Source: JBLIOB01 sp047639575 (lineage in GTDB: Bacteria > Bacteroidota > Bacteroidia > Flavobacteriales_D > Parvicellaceae). From it: 8,187 nt of DNA. The translations under genes and the position numbers were made by a program. Below are positions 5,365 to 8,187 of the stretch, piece by piece. The number at the start of each line of letters is the position of its first letter. Positions within the stretch are counted from its first letter, which is position 1. The stretch spans positions 1 through 8,187 of the forward strand of contig JBLIOB010000189.1 of NCBI GenBank assembly GCA_047639575.1, given 5' to 3'. Below the pieces are notes generated by a model. It did not search any database and was not told the origin of the DNA. It was given only the letters and a program-made list of their open reading frames with translations.

Positions 5365-8187
5365 TTACTGCTTAGTAACAGTAAATTTGATACATCCTTC
5401 TTTTCCGTTTTTAGTCGCTCTAAGAACGTATAGGCCATCGGCCACATTCTTTAAATTAACGTTTTCGCTTGCACTTCCTACGGCCTCTGATAAGATAAGC
5501 TTTCCTTGTTCATCGAAAATCTTATAAGTTGTACCAGCAACGAGTCCATTTATTACGAATTGACCATTGTTTGGACTAGGGAACAAGTTAACTCCTTCAA
5601 GCGCTTCTTCTTTAATTCCAATTGTACAATCAACTACGATAACGGTAATCTGTGTCTGTCCAATACATCCGCTTCCGTCACTATAACTATAGGTTACGAT
5701 GTGACTACCCGGACCAGCTGTAAGAGGATTAAAACTATTTCCAGCTACTCCTGTTCCGCTGAATGTTCCACCAACTGGAGTGGATAATATTGTTACAGGA
5801 TTACCATTCTCACATAACGTATCAAGAGCACTTGCATTGTCGATTGTTGGAGTTGGGTTCGAGTTAACTGTAACTGTAGTAGTTACTGTACTGTCGCATC
5901 CGGCACCATTTGTTAATACATCAGTATATGTTCCTGAGGTAGTATATGTACTTGAACCAACTACAATATTTCCGCCATCACAGAAAGTTGTACTCTGAGT
6001 GAATGACGTTGCCGCTAACTCTACAACTGTCGTAGTAATAGTACTGTCGCAACCAGCCGCGTTAGTTAACACATCCGTATAGGAACCAGCCGTTGTATAA
6101 GTACTTGAGCCAACACTTACAGCCTGCCCCGGACAAAGATTTGCCGCAATACTGTTTGTAGAAGCGGCACCTATCGTAACAACACTTGTTTGATTATCAG
6201 ATGCAACTGCATCTGTAACAACTAATGTTACCACGTATGTTCCAGCTGTAGCATAGCAATTTGTTGGACTTGGTGAAGAAGAAGAATTTCCGTCTCCAAA
6301 ATCCCATGCCCAACTAGTAATTCCTCCTGGATCAGTACTCATAGAAGCATCTGTGAAAGTGATACATCCACCTTCGCATTCTGTGGAAGTAGACGGAGAG
6401 AATCCAGCGGTTGGAGCACCAGGAATGCCGGGAGCATAAACTCCCAAGCCAAATCCAGAGAATCCATTACCAAAAGTTGCGGTGAAAGTCACGTCCGAAT
6501 TGAAAGCTCCTATTGTGCCTACAACATTGTCAATATTGAAAGTTCCATAGTTTGCGGGAGTTACCACACTAATTGGATTTGCACCTGCAACTTTAATTAC
6601 TTCCGCTACTGATCTGGCATTACCAGTTGCTGATTCCCAACCAGCAACTTCTGCTTCCTTGTAATATAAGGTCACATCATATGTTGCGCTTCCACTGTTA
6701 TTTGTAGGAGTAACTGTAAACGTTTTGTCAGCTAAGTAATTAGAAGTATTCGTGCTAGAAAATTGAGCAACACCAGTTCCTGCTCTATCCACCTGAACAG
6801 TAACACAACCGAAGTCAAAACTTGAGCTGTTATCTAGTGTAATCATCACATCTTGAGAAGCTGCATCGTAAAAATGAACGGTAGAGTTCGGGCCTAAGTT
6901 AGCTGTCATTGCCGAACCTGCATTTACTGCTTGTTGAACATTAATTGGTCCGCCTCCTGTAAGTAATACATCGTCTATTGTACATCCATACAACCATCCT
7001 GTAGCATCAGAATAGTTTACAGAGAAGACCACGTTTGAATTTCCAACATAAGCTGAAATATCAAAGTTTTGAGTAATCCAACTTCCATCAATAGCAGAAG
7101 CAGTTAACGATCCAACGGTTGTTGCTGGTCCGCCTCCTATGGATACCCTTAATTCAGCCAATTCTGTATCGCCCATGTAAGTGTTTGACTCAAAATAAGT
7201 GTCAAATATTAATGTTGCGGATAGATATCCGGTTAAGTCAATAGATGGGAAAAATATATCCACGTCATTTTGATCACAGTTACAAGCATCATCATTGATC
7301 CAAGCAAAGTCAGTTGTATTTGATACTGGGATAGAGTAAGCTCCAGATGCTGCCGCGGCATTGTTTCCAACTTGGAAAGCATCATCTGCAGGTGTTCCAT
7401 TATTCACAGTTGACCATCCAGTTGGCATTGCACCACCTGTGCCTTCAAAATCTTCAGTTAAGATGGTTACAAGGCTAGACATAGCTGCTGGGGCTATGTC
7501 ATCATCATTAATAGTAATTGTAACTGTTTGATTAGTTGTTCCAGCTACCGCGTTTCCACCGTTTGGATTTAATGAATAGTCTAAGGTTATTGTTTCAGTC
7601 CCTTCAACATAATTATCATTATAAACTCTTACTTGAACCGTAAAACTCAAAGTAGGATCATCTAATGTGCCAGTTGTATTAAAAATAGCATAGTCAACTC
7701 CTTGAGTTGCACTTCCGCCAGTTACATTAACAACGATGTCAGCAGGTTGTGAAGGATCAGATCCAATTTTAATTGGAATATCAACAACGTAATAGTCTAA
7801 ACATCCTTCTACAACATCCGCATCACTTTCATTTGGATTATAGGCTGCAGAGTTAAACTGTACAGTTGGTGAGCATTGGTCTATTTTAAATGCACCAATT
7901 CTTGTTCTTGCTTGTGTTGCAGGGCTATATTGAGCGGTAAACCAAAACGTTTCTCCATCTGAAGGATCAACACCCATTGCATTGTAATCTCCCCACCTAT
8001 TAGTATTGTTGTTTGCGGTTCCATCAACTAATTGAGTTTCAGGCTCGGTCATCATCCCTAATGGATCACATTCTTTTCGACCAGTATATCGAATCTCTGG
8101 ATTTGTTGAAGAACTCGATACATTATATGCAAGTCCAATGTTTCCAGTAGCGGAAAGGCCAATTGTTGGCATCCAGCGATTTTCAGA
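5365..8187 (-). CDS. Large multidomain T9SS-secreted surface protein, C-terminal 940 residues (5' end outside window)
   Basis: The frame is open through the right edge: five codons (SENRW) precede the ATG at 8172, so that ATG is internal. Numbering from that Met: 1-98 is the end of a repeat or propeller-like region (WMPTIGLSATGNIGLAYNVS, IRYTGR, FWFTAQYS); 102-225 is a Calx-beta domain ending VTITINDDD, expected to bind calcium; 238-408 is a jelly-roll module of the cleaved-adhesin/choice-of-anchor type (EDFEG, TGW, IDDVLL); 409-585 is a beta-rich segment I cannot name; 587-667 is a PKD domain (WAWDFGDG at 621-628); 672-770 are two tandem repeats of about 50 aa; 771-848 is a further Ig-like module with two or more Cys; 862-935 is the type A T9SS sorting domain (FPSPNNGQF, KIFDEQGKLI, GLYVLR). 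It should be exported through the outer membrane by T9SS and attached to or released from the surface. No catalytic motif is visible in this part; a protease or other enzyme may lie upstream. Confidence 0.93.
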   Translation of the reverse strand, partial: SENRWMPTIGLSATGNIGLAYNVSSSSTNPEIRYTGRKECDPLGMMTEPETQLVDGTANNNTNRWGDYNAMGVDPSDGETFWFTAQYSPATQARTRIGAFKIDQCSPTVQFNSAAYNPNESDADVVEGCLDYYVVDIPIKIGSDPSQPADIVVNVTGGSATQGVDYAIFNTTGTLDDPTLSFTVQVRVYNDNYVEGTETITLDYSLNPNGGNAVAGTTNQTVTITINDDDIAPAAMSSLVTILTEDFEGTGGAMPTGWSTVNNGTPADDAFQVGNNAAAASGAYSIPVSNTTDFAWINDDACNCDQNDVDIFFPSIDLTGYLSATLIFDTYFESNTYMGDTELAELRVSIGGGPATTVGSLTASAIDGSWITQNFDISAYVGNSNVVFSVNYSDATGWLYGCTIDDVLLTGGGPINVQQAVNAGSAMTANLGPNSTVHFYDAASQDVMITLDNSSSFDFGCVTVQVDRAGTGVAQFSSTNTSNYLADKTFTVTPTNNSGSATYDVTLYYKEAEVAGWESATGNARSVAEVIKVAGANPISVVTPANYGTFNIDNVVGTIGAFNSDVTFTATFGNGFSGFGLGVYAPGIPGAPTAGFSPSTSTECEGGCITFTDASMSTDPGGITSWAWDFGDGNSSSSPSPTNCYATAGTYVVTLVVTDAVASDNQTSVVTIGAASTNSIAANLCPGQAVSVGSSTYTTAGSYTDVLTNAAGCDSTITTTVVELAATSFTQSTTFCDGGNIVVGSSTYTTSGTYTDVLTNGAGCDSTVTTTVTVNSNPTPTIDNASALDTLCENGNPVTILSTPVGGTFSGTGVAGNSFNPLTAGPGSHIVTYSYSDGSGCIGQTQITVIVVDCTIGIKEEALEGVNLFPSPNNGQFVINGLVAGTTYKIFDEQGKLILSEAVGSASENVNLKNVADGLYVLRATKNGKEGCIKFTVTKQ
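5863..6159 (-). repeat. Tandem pair of ~50-aa Cys-containing repeats
   Basis: Two adjacent units (6159-6019 and 6009-5863) in the secreted-protein gene share VGSSTYTT, YTDVLTN and AGCDST, each with one Cys near the start and one in AGCDST, which may form a disulfide. They are also clearly similar in DNA, for example around GTACTGTCGCA near 5889 and 6041. This is the type of repeat often placed before a T9SS sorting domain. Confidence 0.88.

Noticed and set aside
8170..8172. ATG at 8172 as the true start of the secreted-protein gene.
   Set aside because: The frame is open to the window edge, no signal peptide follows this Met, and the preceding Trp joins a familiar repeat motif, so the start lies outside the window.

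Overview
The window is low-GC DNA from a member of the Bacteroidota, most likely a marine or freshwater flavobacterium-like lineage. The evidence is a type IX secretion (T9SS) C-terminal sorting domain on a large secreted protein, a secreted TPR-transmembrane-SpoIIE phosphatase of the kind common in this phylum, a DUF2027/Smr protein, start sites without clear Shine-Dalgarno sequences, and TAnnTTTG-type -7 promoter boxes. It looks chromosomal. I see no tRNA, rRNA, CRISPR array, transposase or phage gene.

Layout. Positions 1-718 (minus) hold a two-gene unit: a 199-aa protein joining a cold-shock-like N-terminus to six bactofilin-like repeats, then by a 4-bp ATGA overlap the first 40 codons of a HAD phosphatase that runs off the left edge. 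A 104-bp divergent spacer (719-822) carries a perfect 12-bp inverted repeat whose right arm begins exactly at the TTG start codon of the next gene. Positions 823-2913 (plus) encode a signal-peptide, TPR, transmembrane, SpoIIE-phosphatase protein. Its stop codon overlaps that of the convergent neighbour.

Positions 2910-4676 (minus) are a compact three-gene operon with overlapping ends: a stand-alone S4 RNA-binding protein, a NUDIX hydrolase and a lipoprotein archaemetzincin. From a short divergent spacer (4677-4760), which has a TAnnTTTG box facing each way, a DUF2027/Smr protein is read on the plus strand (4761-5306). A strong hairpin at 5313-5342, best oriented for the minus strand, terminates the last gene: the C-terminal 940 residues of a multidomain T9SS-secreted protein (5365 to beyond 8187) with Calx-beta, jelly-roll-like, PKD, tandem Cys-containing repeats and a C-terminal sorting domain.

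How the genes work together. The genes mostly look like separate housekeeping, signalling and surface functions. The S4-NUDIX-archaemetzincin unit is tightly coupled but functionally mixed: two products should be cytoplasmic and one exported. The most distinctive items are the cold-shock-like/bactofilin-like fusion, the inverted repeat that could hide a TTG start codon, and a possible leaderless promoter on the S4 gene. None of these by itself proves a new system.
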